Of a DNA stretch of 64,000 nt, positions 50,019-61,397 are shown piece by piece. The translations under genes and the position numbers were made by a program. The DNA is from Acanthochlamys bracteata (taxonomy: Eukaryota > Streptophyta > Magnoliopsida > Pandanales > Velloziaceae): NCBI GenBank assembly GCA_019914995.1, contig CM034140.1:4650001-4714000 (forward strand), in the 5' to 3' direction. How positions within the stretch are numbered: the stretch's first letter is position 1; every line of letters starts with the position of its first letter. Under the pieces are notes generated by a model. It did not search any database, had not been told where the DNA came from, and was given only the letters and a program-made list of their open reading frames with translations.

Positions 50019-50438
50019 AATATAAAAAGTATTTTTATCGGGTACTCTTTCGTTAATAATTTATTTTCTTATTGTTTATATTTTATTAGAAGTAATAAAT
50101 AAATAAAATATATAGTGTAGATAATTTGTTCTTTTTAATGCATAAAATATAGAGATTTTACTATATGTTAGGTTTTTTGACTATTATCTTAAGTACTGTA
50201 GTAATTTTAAAAATATATTCAATATTTCTCGTATACAATTATATTTTTATTTTTTTAATAATTGCTATAGAAGATACTATATAATACATATAATTATATT
50301 AATATATTAATATTTATTTAATAAATTTAATTTGATCCAATAGGTCGATCCGATGATCCGTCCGGTTATATGGTGATCCGGTAACTTTTTTGGTAACTTT
50401 TTTGGATCATACATCGAATTGAGTTTTACAACTATGCT
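49799..50438. mobile_element. 640-bp TIR element with GC-rich arms
   Basis: The left end ACATAGGTTTAAAATTCGG and the reverse complement of the right end, GCATAGTTGTAAAACTCAATT, are similar. Just inside are arms with CCGGACCGGAAACCGG and GATCCGATGATCCGTCCGG. The centre is AT-rich and includes an (ATTT)n run at 49991-50016. No coding capacity. Confidence 0.65.
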
Positions 50439-51121
50439 ATTAAAAATCACTATAAAATAGCTCTAATTTAAAACTAAAAGGTTTCAGTAGAGCCACACGG
50501 GCCCCTATGTCACATGTCTTCTTACTGTACGCGTTCACATGGGAGCCAGAGCAACTTCTTTTTGGAATAGAAAAACAGCCAACATATATTATTGCAAATC
50601 GGTTGTTCAAAAAGTATCCTCAAGCGCTCATGACCGAAACTCATGAGATAAGGCGTACATGTTTTCGAGAATATAGACGCAGTTGACAATTAGGAAACAT
50701 GCAATTGGAATAACCAATCAATCTGTAGGCTGATTTGCTTCACGAAAGACATTGTAAAGGTTAGCGTTTGGATGAAGGAGACTTTGAAGATTCTGAGCTT
50801 TATTTCTGAAGTGTCCTGGTGGCGGTGGATTTAAATTGATTATCTCAATATATAACTTGGAGACAATGATTTGATATTGCTATTGTTTATGACAAATATA
50901 TATAGAAGAGTTTAACTTTACATCTCGTAACAGTTTAACAAGATACCAAGTAATATTGAACGGAGATGATTTCTTGCTCTCTTTTAGACATTTCCAGCCC
51001 GTGCACCCAGTAAAATGAATTCTGTGTCACTGCATTGAGGCCAACATCTGTGTTGGCTGCTAGCTTTATATCCAAAATTTTATTGGTGAAACTAAGTAAA
51101 ACGACATGGAAGAAGTTCTGA

Positions 51122-51380
51122 GCGCGTTTGGAGCAGCGTTTAAAACGCTACTTTTTAATTTTTTTTTATTTCATATTTTTTAATACATATTTTATAAATA
51201 TATAAAAAATTTATTTAAAATTTAGAAAATGTAAAAAAATTCTACAAAGTGAGATCTTTTTTATTGCATATTTTTATTATTTTTTTAAAAATAAAAAAAA
51301 TAAAGCTCATTTTTCAAAAAAGATAAAACTATTTTTCATTTTAAAAAAATTCTATTTTATAAGTACTTCTAAACGCCCCC
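51122..51380. mobile_element. ~259-bp GCGTTTGG-type MITE next to the RraA-like gene
   Basis: The left end GCGCGTTTGGAGCAGCGTTT and the right end ACTTCTAAACGCCCCC give inverted GCGTTT termini. The AT-rich interior matches the family in the reverse direction. It lies about 110 bases past the stop codon of the RraA-like gene and may touch its 3' UTR. Confidence 0.65.
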
Positions 51381-51488
51381 ATATTTATTGGAATAGTTAC
51401 ATACATAACTTCAATTTACTATACAACATCCAACCAAGTTGAGTTCCCAAGCACTCACTGCACTCCTCTATTCTTATCAGAAGCTTCT

Positions 51489-52825
51489 TCAATGCATACC
51501 AAGCTTCACCTTGTTCCTAATGGAATGAAGTGCCTCAAAATCAACCTGCAGTCAACATTACCCATTAATCCACTACACTTCTTCAAATAATTACCCACAT
51601 CTATACTACGTAAATTAGCTTAATGCGCTAAGAATGACGAGTGACTTACCTTGTATTCATGAGCTGCGTGAAGATCTAGTTCCTCAGGAGAGATGATAAT
51701 GCCATCATTATCCGCATACAACCACTCACCGTCATGAATCAAGGCTCCACCAACGTTAACCGGTACATGGATCTCGCCAGGGGCTCTCTTCTTTGGTTTT
51801 ACAGGGTGAGACGCTAGAGCTCTAATTCCAATATCGATGCCATTAATATCGTCCACATCTCTCACACAACCATTGACAACAACACCAACCCATCCCATAT
51901 ATTGTGCAGCTTCAATTAGGATTCCGCCGATGAGTGCACATCTTTTCTGGCCCCCGGCATCGATGAGAAGAACTCTGCCGTTCCCTGGCAAGTGAACAAG
52001 CTCCCATACTGAAGTGTTATCATCGTCTACCTTGAGTGTGCAAATCGGTCCTGCGAACTTTTGATGCTTGCCGTAAATTTTGAATATCGGTGGGAGAACA
52101 CGAAGCTCTCCGGTCTCCAACATCGGCCGGTTGGAATCGCAAAGATCATTGGTTGCTACATCACTTGCCGCAAATGACAGCAGCTGTTGCACGAAAGATT
52201 AAAAGAATTATAAGGCGATGAAATTAATGCAACTAAAAGGACAGAAATGGCAACTAGAAGATGGTCCCCAAAAATCATTTCAAAATCCTGATAAAATTGA
52301 TTGGTTTTTATATGCAATTTGCAGGTATAATTGGTACAAAAATTGGTCCTACAAAACTATCCAGTTTAACTAGAAAGGGCCACTGAACTACTACCACAGG
52401 ACTTTTAATTTCCATAAATAGCATAAACTTAGCTCAATTTCCAGACTTTACCTATATATTGTCATTAAAACAAAGAAAACAAAAAGAAAAGAAAAGACAA
52501 TCTTGTATTAGTTTCATGTACATGGCACAATGCCTCGTACGTGGTTTTGTTAAAGATTATGTATGCTTGCCTTCGGATTGCCATTGACAGAGATAAGCTT
52601 GATGCTATCGTCTTCCAAATTAATCGACGTAGGTGGAGCTTTAGATGACACGGCCTTAATGCAAAGCCTTTGGGAAGGGGACAGCTCGCATATATTCTTC
52701 TCCATGGAAGCTTTCAATGGCTGAGCAACAGACTGCAAGCCATTTCTAGCTCTAGAGAGCTTGGATGAGTAATGCAATGAAGTTGACACTGCAGTGTTGC
52801 CAATGAAGTTGAATTGGGAAGCCAT
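51489..52825 (-). CDS. RraA-like / HMG-aldolase-family protein, probably plastid-targeted
   Basis: The product belongs to the RraA/MenG-like fold family. Its members include 4-hydroxy-4-methyl-2-oxoglutarate aldolases, which cleave HMG or oxaloacetate using a divalent metal, and the RNase E regulator RraA. The plant role is not settled. CDS = complement(join(51489..51545, 51650..52183, 52571..52825)), 281 residues. Residues 1 to about 60 (MASQFNFIGNTAVSTSLHYS...) are rich in Ser and basic residues and poor in acidic ones, like a chloroplast transit peptide. The family domain follows at about 90-270 with GNGRVLLIDAGG, GWVGVVVNGCVRD (catalytic Arg193 and metal-binding Asp194 by family analogy) and DGEWLYADNDG. 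Common plant family members of about 166 residues lack such an extension. The last exon (18 residues, VDFEALHSIRNKVKLGMH) is inferred from splice signals and frame. Exons are in phase 0. Intron 1 uses AAG|GCAAGC, a GC donor; intron 2 is AAG|GTAAGT. No damage is seen. Confidence 0.9.
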
Positions 52826-53010
52826 TGATGTTTGCTAGAGAACTATTAGTTCAGAAGACAGTTATCTTTTAGTGAGAGAAGAAGAAGAAGAATAAAGAAG
52901 CTGCAGCGTTCTCGCAGCAAAGAGAAGGGAGAGAGAACTCCGCAGTAGCTGTAGTAGTGCTTTGGCGAATGGGGGAGAAGAGAAGGGCTGGTTTATAAAG
53001 CGCGGTGTTG
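52826..53010 (-). promoter_or_regulatory. Promoter and 5' UTR of the RraA-like gene
   Basis: On the - strand a TATAAA box (52997-52992, in CTTTATAAACC) lies about 170 bases before the start codon. The transcription start is therefore expected near 52965. The leader is rich in CT on the coding strand, with a TTCTTCTTCTTCTCTC-type run. Confidence 0.65.
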
Positions 53011-55024
53011 GGACAGTTCCTTTCCGGGCCCTGCAATTATTAATTTTTGAGATAAAAATAAATATATCACAAGTATTCCAATGTGAAGCACGATTTAAAT
53101 AGTTATTTGAAGAATAGATATAAGGTTCTTTTTTAAAAAAAGTTTTTGGTGAGGTTTTTGAAAAATAAACTTATATGTTTAATTTCAAAATAATTATATA
53201 TATAATTGTATATGAATATTTTTAAAAATTAGAAAAAAATTAAATAAAAAATTTAAAATAGGTGAGAAAAGAAAAGTACATTCAAGCAGTCTCATAGTGA
53301 GCTTATAAGCGTACTTACCAACACACCAAATTTTATTTTTAATTTATTTTTTATATAAAATAAATAAATAATTTAAAATAAAATTTTTGTATCAAAAAAA
53401 GTTTTTTTAAAATTTATTTGTAAAACTTACTATTAATTAAAATTTAATATAAAATTTTATTTTATATTAAATATTTTTAATTTTTAATTTAATTTTTTAA
53501 ATTTACTTCTTAGAAACTCTTTTTTACCAAATTCCAAGCCTAGGTAAACACGCCATAAATCGTACCAATAGAATCGGGGCGTTGATTCTATCAGTTTGAC
53601 ATCAATATTCTGTATCCAAATGCAAAGTTGAATCTTAAGTTGTATTTGAAGTATGAACACAAAAAGTGAACTTTAAATCATCTCCATATATTTTAGGTAG
53701 TTCTTTCTAGATAAAATATTTTAGTAGGTTTTTAATACTATATGAATGAATAGTCAATTAAAATAAGACTATTAGGTGTCATGTAAGAAAGCTCTGTTTC
53801 AAGTTTTATTTAACTTGGCTGACTCGCAAGCTTGCAAGTAAATCGTGGAGTTGAGTTTAAATTTCAGCATGTGAAAAACAAGACAGACTTTCACTCCTTT
53901 TTTTCTTTCTTTTTATATGTTTAATTGTTTAATTCTGAATAGTTAGCTCCGCGTTTCCGAGTTAAGTCATGATTATTTGGCAAAGGCAACGTGTTTGTAC
54001 AGAAAGCACAAGAATGCGCTTTTTGCATGTAAGGATACAAACGAAAACACAAGAACCTGTTTACTGCATACAATTGAAGTGTAAATAAGTACTCTTCCAT
54101 ATATGTGCTTTTGTATTATGTACGTGTAGAGAGTTCCAAGACGACCTTAATGGATACACATAGCAACAATAATAATAATCAGTTTAAAAAATCTGTCTGA
54201 AATATTAATCTCAAGTAAACTTCTTCATTTTAGTCTTGCACGTGTTTCAGCTGGGAGAACTGACAGTAAAAACTTGCTAGTTTTAGATCAAAGGAATGCA
54301 TTGATGCCCGCACCGACCAGTTTGCCTGCCCATGTGCCGGAGAAAGGAAACGTTGGCGTTTCTTCATCTTAGGATCCTGAGACAGTTGTTAACTGTAACC
54401 TGTGGTCATCTTTTTTCTCCTTGCAAAACAACTTGTTTTAGAGGTTGTTTTCGGCAATGCAAATCCTGGAACAAAGACAGACGAGAAACCGACAGAGAAA
54501 GTTACGTCTTCTGAGAATATATCTTTTTAGGGTGAATTTAACCTGAAAGTTAGAAAAACTGATAAGATAAAGTGCATCATAATCCTAAAAAGAAAGGTAT
54601 CGACTGGTTGATTTGTCAAGTCTGTTTTGCTAGCCATTGCAGTGTCATGCAAGTAGTCACTTAGAAGATATAACACAATCAACAGGGGAAGGAAAGAAAA
54701 CACAGCTGATCTCTTTTCAACCAAAATTCAGCCAACATTTTTCGCTTGTGCCAATTGGTTGAAAAGAAACGTCTCCATAGAAAATTTTGAGCTTAATTAG
54801 TATGTTGTTTGATAATACTAATATGAAGGCTGCTCATGGTTTACAGATCTTTAAATCCTTAAAGAAAAGGATTAAGATTGCTCGCTTATTATTTTTGATT
54901 GACCAACCAGAAAGTATACTAGCATCCAACATTGCAGGCACTTGCGAAAAAGGGTGTTGCATCCTTAGGTTACGGACGGATCAACCTTATTGTCTATCTA
55001 GATGAAAATCTTTCGATCTTAGTT
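53011..55024. other. No gene recognised
   Basis: AT-rich block (53040-53530) upstream of the RraA-like promoter, possibly a decayed repeat, then ordinary intergenic DNA. Confidence 0.45.
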
Positions 55025-55150
55025 AATCTTTCAATACTCTTGCGGTACGTATATATATATAGATTTTTTATAATGCTAAATTAAAAAAATTCTGAATAAA
55101 TTTTTTTAAAATATATAATATAATTTTAAAAAAAGATACCTAAAATAATA
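55025..55150. repeat. Left member of a direct-repeat pair
   Basis: It starts with TCTTTCAATACTCTTGCGG and contains AATATATAATATAATTTTAA then AAAAAGATACCTAA. A similar sequence lies at 56315-56445 in the same direction, 1.3 kb away. Confidence 0.6.
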
Positions 55151-56314
55151 AATTTTAATTGACTAACAACACTTAATTTATAGACTATATCAAGACGAGT
55201 ATTTGATAAGTAAACCAATTTATCAACTAATCATTGGTATTTCTCTTTAGATGCTGGTATTTGATCAGGATGTTTTTCTAAATTATGATTATGAATGATT
55301 GGTGAATCGGCAAGTTTGCAATCCGATATTTCTATCTCAGACAATAAATTGGACACATTTTTTACTCTGTCGTTAACCATATCTACTTAATACTTGACTA
55401 AATCTACCAAATCATACTTTTGAAAATTGCTTCAACCTATATAAAGTCTTTTAGCTTGTAGACATAGCCAGTTCTTCGTCGGATATAAGTACAATTAGTA
55501 TCTTGAGGTCGTACTATCTTTCCAGTTAAATACTCTAATTTATTCTTTCCAGTAATACACATCTCAATAATTTGAGACAAACTAGAATAATTTGATCGAT
55601 TTAGCTTAACATTGATGGTGGAAGATGAATCGCTTTATATATTGAAAACAGGAGTAGCCATTGAAGCAACTAGATAGAGAGCACTTGAACTTTTTATAAA
55701 TAAAAAAAAAATCTATCAAGTCAGTTCAACAGGCCGGTCCAAGGCAATTCAGCTTGGGTAAGCCGAGTCGGTTCGGTCGGATTACGCTGGGTATGATTTA
55801 GTTCAAGCAAACTAAATTTCGGTTCAATTGAGCAGCTATGATGAGCAATCAGTGATAATGGCAGTCGCGAGCAATCGACAAACAGTAGTAGTGACAGTTA
55901 TAGGAGCGAGCAGTGCAATATTGACATAGTCGAAAAAAACGATTTGGGTTTAATTAATGGCAGGCAAATCAAGTGCAGAGACGGTCGACTCAACGAACAG
56001 CAAGATGGTAGCAGCTTACCGACGAACAACAGCAACGATAGTCGGGAGGGGAGAGAATTGGCAATGAAGGCGTCAAATGCGACAGCAACAACTAATTAAG
56101 GACTGCAGCGGCGAATTGCTAAATTTTTTTCTTCTCTTCTAATCCGATCGCCAAATCTGATGGTCGGAGATTCTAACCGACGTAATCGTTTCTCCATGAT
56201 AACAAACAGATAGGTTTGGTCAGATCTAATCATCGCAGTCGTTATCTCCACCACGGTGGCAAATATATTTAGATTTTGCTTTGATAGCAAGATGAAAAAG
56301 TTTCAATTTTATTC

Positions 56315-56445
56315 GGTCTTTCAATACTCTTACAAATACATATATATAAATTATTCATAATATTAAATAAGAAGAGTTATAAAGTCAAAAAAAATATCTA
56401 AATTATATAATATAATTGCAAAAAAAAGTATCTAATATAATATAT
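56315..56445. repeat. Right member of a direct-repeat pair
   Basis: It repeats TCTTTCAATACTCTT exactly, then AAATTATATAATATAATTGC and AAAGTATCTAAT, matching 55025-55150. Between the two lies 1.2 kb of non-coding sequence with GC-richer parts. Confidence 0.6.
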
Positions 56446-57168
56446 TTTAAGTATGTGTTGACTCACGTCACTATATCTTTATGTACACTTTTGTGACAAT
56501 TCGATAATTTATCATCGAATATCTATCATAAAACATATATATTGCTTTCATCTAATTGTATAATAAAAAAAGTATAAGGAAAGCGTGTTCGAAGTGGTAC
56601 ATATGGTATAAGGCCGTGTTTATTTAGAAAAAATTCACTATTTTAGAAGCGAGTTTAAAAAAGATAATTAAAAATATTTAATAAAAAATAATTTATTTAT
56701 TTATTTTAGATTAAAGTGTATTTTAAAATTAAAAAAATAAATTATTGATTGAAAAAAGTATTCTAAATTATTTATTTATTTTGTATTTAAAGTGAGTTAA
56801 AAAAGTGAGTTGGTTGGGTTGGTAATCAAGACCAAACTCTTATTTTTACTTTTGTTTATGCTTTTTAATGTTGTTTTATTTTCTAGGAATTCGAACTATG
56901 TGATTTGCTTCTTTACTTGTTTTGATTAATGCAATTGTAGTTTATAATGCACTCATACTTTTCAACAAACTTTTAAAAAAGTTTTCTATGGCACGGTTCA
57001 TGATTTTTGTTTTTTGGATCTAAAAATGTCAGAAAAATAGGAGAGAAATGAGATACCAAACGCACCCATAGAGCTATGTAACTACACTATATCAGACTAT
57101 TCTCTCAGCAGAATTCATAACGAAGCTTATAATTATGCTAGAATTAATGCATTTTTTAAGATAATTTT

Positions 57169-57396
57169 GGAAGTGTTTTTGAAAAATAAATTTTTAAAAT
57201 AAAATATATTTTTGCTTTGTTTAGAAACTGAGTTTAATTTTTATCTAAATATTAATAAGAAAATTAATAATACGGTCTTATGATATAAAAGTTTTTTATA
57301 TTTTTTAAAATTTTAAATAAATTTATAAAATATTATAAAAATTTATTGAAAATATAAAATTAAAACTTAAAATAAAGAAAAGTAGAAAGCAAACGC
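57169..57396. repeat. GCGTTTGG-type MITE copy
   Basis: It starts GGAAGTGTTTTTGAAAAATA and ends GCAAACGC. The interior carries the family phrases (GGTCTTATGATATAAAAG, AAATATTATAAAAATTTATT). Confidence 0.55.
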
Positions 57397-58207
57397 AAAA
57401 CTGTATGTGATCAAAAGACGGATGGCCATTTTGCCAGCATAAATATTATTTCATGCAACGTATGATGAACTCCAACTAATTACCTCAATTACTAATTAAA
57501 GATTCTCATTTGAAGCTATTGAGAAATTGCATGCTTTCTTTATTTCTCAAGGGAAAACAAAACAGAAAGCGGCTTCAATATCATGCATATAATAGCGGTC
57601 AGTTAGCCTTGATCATTTTCATTTTGTTTATGTAGCAAAAGAAAATAATTCAGGTTATAAGATACATAGAAAGTAATCATGTTGCATTAAGAAAATCGAC
57701 AAATAATTGGTCTACATGTAGCCTGATGTATATATATATGAACCAACAAATCATGTTATGATGAAAGCAAGATTCCCAAAACTTGGTCGGAATGAAAGTA
57801 CGCGAAAGGAAAGAATGTTTATAATGAGAATGCATTATAATTTACAATTTACATATAAAGCGTATGCTTCATATTTATGTTTAATGTTGCCTTGTCTTAG
57901 GGGTAATTATGCATAAATATTAATGTATTGTGAATGTTACTCAAAATATCTACCATTATTCGGCAATACGTTCACCAATTAATGTCTTTAAGAACAAATA
58001 AAAACTACAAAGAAAAAAAAAAGGAAAGGAACGCAATGTGATATTGATAGCCGCAAAATTTTTGTTTGCATAGTTGGCATGAAAATGATATTTCCGTACC
58101 ATTATTTATTCAGAAGGAGACGGCTTGATCCTATTTTTTGGCCAGCCATGCAACTGACTGGCTATCAAATTTTAGAAGTTAGTCATATTTATCAAATCAA
58201 TTTGGTT

Positions 58208-58379
58208 GATAGCCTACCGTATTGATATCGTAAGAATTAATAACTGATAAGATTACTACATTTGTGGATTTGACATGGATATGAGTAATCTTATAAGATT
58301 ACTCATATCCATGTCAAATCCACAAATGTAGTAATCTTATCAGTTATTAATTCTTACGATATCAATACGGTAGGCTATC
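58208..58379. repeat. Perfect 172-bp palindrome
   Basis: The two 86-base arms are exact reverse complements with no loop; the centre is TTA|TAA between 58293 and 58294. The arms start GATAGCCTACCGTATTGATA and end with the mirror of that. Symmetry stops sharply at both edges. Such DNA could form a cruciform or an RNA hairpin. No coding sequence lies inside. Confidence 0.95.
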
Positions 58380-58487
58380 TACATTTGAGTAATCCATTAT
58401 TTATTTCGAAGGTAGTAAATAATGGATATCCCAAACGCCTTTGAAATAAATATGGATTCTAGTTCGATGCCTCGGCAAAATTAGAAG

Positions 58488-58730
58488 ACGTTTAGGAGTG
58501 ATTACAAAAATTCTTTTTATAAAATAAAAAATATTTTATTTATTTTAAGAAAAATATGTTTTATTTATTTTATTTAAAAAATTAATAAAAATAAATAATA
58601 ATAATATTTACGATATAAAAGTTTTTTATATTTATTATTAGATAAATTTTATAAAATATTATAAAAACTTTATTAAAAGATATGAACTGAAAAATTGAAA
58701 AATATTTGTGAGAAACGCTCTCCCAAACGC
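58488..58730. mobile_element. 243-bp GCGTTTGG-type MITE
   Basis: The left end ACGTTTAGGAGTGATTAC and the right end AGAAACGCTCTCCCAAACGC (reverse complement GCGTTTGGGAGAGCG) form inverted termini around the family's AT-rich interior. Confidence 0.62.
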
Positions 58731-59429
58731 AGAAATTGAGACTAATTTCGTCGTCATCTTGGATTGAAATTTATTAGTCCTCTACAAATCTCTCAAAACG
58801 AAGCTCTAAATCTCTCCCTGCGGCTACGAAATCAGAGATCCAATTTCACTGTCATCTCGCCTACAAATTATCGGAGAGATCTGCCGGGAGAATATAATCT
58901 TTTTGGAGATGGCTGCCTGGGATTTCGAGTGACGAGAGTAAATTGAATGAGAGTAAAAATAGTGAAAGAGAGTGGAAGAGAGTCAAAATAGACAGTAAAA
59001 AAATATTCAAATTGTAAAAGGCCAATACTACATCGCAAAGGTCCTTCTCAAACATGAGTTTAGCATTCCATTCATTCACATCCATCGCAAGTCCTTTATA
59101 TTCCCTTGCCAATCGCAACATTCCATTCCATTCCATTCACATCCATCGCAACAGTCCTTTTAATTCACATGAGACTCTCATTCAATTCCATTCACATCCA
59201 TCGCAAGGGTCATTTTCAAGCATGACATTCATATTCCATTCCATTCACATTTCCACAACTATTGAGATTCACATCCATTCACATTTTAGGAACTCTTTAT
59301 GTATTTTCACAAAAAATATTCACATTACAAATGTCTTGAAGTTATTGTACATTTGAGCTATGGGCGTGTTTCAAATACCCGTAACTGAGTTTCGTGAAAG
59401 TGAAAAATCGGAAGTGTAGTTTCTTAAAA

Positions 59430-59580
59430 AATGGGTTGAAAGTGGAGTTCAGTTTTTGTGTTTCAATTGATTTTTGAAGTGAGTTGAAAGTGGAGTTCAG
59501 ATTTTATGTTTCAATTACTTTTGAAAGTGAGTTGGAAGTGAAGTTCAAATTTTGTATGTCAATTGCATTTGAAAATGATA
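59430..59580. repeat. 48-bp tandem repeat inside the left end of the TIR element
   Basis: Three degenerate copies of a unit of about 48 bases (GTTGAAAGTGGAGTTCAG...TTTCAATT...TTGAAG) follow one another. The MITE at 12303-12597 carries related sequence beside its matching end (GTAGAGTTCAATATTTGTG on the - strand), which ties the two elements together. Confidence 0.75.
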
Positions 59581-60549
59581 ACTAAGTAAGATAAAAGTGA
59601 TATATAATATTTATAGATATAAAATTAAAATAAAATTTTTTAATAATTATTTATTTAATTAAGATTCAATTATACTCCGTATATATGATGTAATAATTGT
59701 ATAATCTATTCAATTAACTAAGATGTATATTATATAATAAATTTGTCCTTAAAAAATACAATATTATAATATTAATGCACATTGTAAATTTATACTATCA
59801 CTTATAATCAATGATAACGAAATATAAAAACTGATATTACAATACTAGATGTCATAAAATATATCAAATTTATATTGCATAATATTATATAATACTCCAT
59901 GCTACAAAATATATTTATATTTATGTTACCCTGACGTCACAATCGGCATTATAATTTGATATGCCATAAAATATATCATACTACTACAATAATATCGCAT
60001 GTCCTCTAAATAAAATAATACATTCCACATAACATACATGTATTAAAAAAAAATACAAAATCCTTGAAAAATAATTCTCCAGATCAAAATTTCCCTCCAT
60101 TTATTAGAGTGAAGTTAAAAAGAAAAGATCGAAACTTAGAAACAAAAAATTCGAAGAAATTCTTTAATTTTGATACAACTTTAAAAAAATATTTGCTTAA
60201 GTCAAGCAAGAACTTCACAAATTCTTACGAAGACAAATCAAACATTACAACCAGAAATTGAACACCCAAAAGGACAAAAAAAAGTTTACATACAGAAAAA
60301 ACAAACATGCCTAAGAATCCTCTCTAGAGAATTATTCAAAAGTTTAACAGCTTCTAACAAAGTTTCCGCTTCTTCTATACATAACATCTAACGGCTTTGA
60401 AGAAACATAAGCATCAGGGCTTTTAATGGAACCAAAATTACTCTTCTTGAAAATTCTAATCTCACCAGATTGTTGTTTTGTCTGTGTAGTGATGATGATG
60501 ATCTCTATGAACCAGAAGGTCTTTGTTTTGCCTTGATAGATTAATTCAT

Positions 60550-61397
60550 GCTCATGCAGTTTGGCTTACTAACACTACAACCTCTTCAGTAGTGTTCTCC
60601 GAGGCTAACAAAATTGTTCCAAACATAGGTGTAGATGTACATAGTGAAGACGATGAAGTAGAGCTTTCATCATAGTGAAATTAAGAACTCGGTGTCCAAC
60701 TCGATCGGGTTGCCGTCCACCTCTCCAACCAGCTCCAGTTTCCATTGCAGAATTGAAGAACTTGTTGATATACAAACCTTCGCTTCTCTTATAGGATCAA
60801 GCTAGATGCGATGGGCTTCGATAGCTTACTGCACAGCTTGTCCCTCAGCAGACATGCGAACACGTCGAGCACAAATGCGAAGCTTGAACGCGGACGAGTG
60901 CCTGCATGCACGGGAGGGTCACGACAGCTTGTTTCCTCACTTGTCGGCAACGTACCAATGCCTGCAACCGCACTATTTTCTTCAACGCCCTCACCGCTCT
61001 TCTTGTATTCATCAACCATAAACCAAGAACAGATCAAAGAAGTAACACAACGATCAAAACGAGAGTAACAAAGTTCTAATTTTTATCTTCTCTATTAGTT
61101 TGATTTCTAACAAAGTTCACTAGCTTGTTTCAGAGACTTCAGACAGAGTAGAAGAACGTCAACCAGTAAGGCGTGAGCTTCGTCAGAGTTTCTTCCATCT
61201 CCTGCCTTTTCCATTATGCATCAATTCCTTCTCTTTCACAATACCAGTATCCTAGAAAGAAAGCCCCATTTCAGAACTACAATAATAATCAACTAAAAAA
61301 ATCAAGAGTACAAATTGTGAGATAGATATATTACGAGTGTTTGTTCTTCTTTGTCTTGCTTTTCGAGTCCAATGAATGATTTCAGCCACTTTCCAGA
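60550..61397 (-). pseudogene. Captured IQD (calmodulin-binding IQ67-domain) gene fragments
   Basis: Several pieces lie in gene order on the - strand. An exon-1-like N terminus at 61397-61335 (SGKWLKSFIGLEKQDKEEQ) ends at a possible donor. A short KGRRWKKL-like piece lies at about 61240-61200. The IQ67 core at 61006-60780 reads [20 protein letters not shown] and [20 protein letters not shown], then in a shifted frame [14 protein letters not shown], then LDPIREA. A later NWSWLERWTATR-like piece is at about 60740-60690. IQD proteins are plant scaffold proteins that bind calmodulin through IQ motifs. The IQ motif is cut at the conserved intron position before ARR. A one-base shift and internal losses show it is not functional. 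It lies wholly inside the TIR element. Confidence 0.85.

Noticed and set aside
58208-58379. microRNA precursor
   Set aside because: The arms are perfectly matched over 86 bases without a loop, unlike a miRNA foldback; any small RNAs would more likely be siRNA-type.
60806-61068. Frames of 71 and 85 codons on the + strand
   Set aside because: They are antisense to the captured IQD fragment and show no family features.
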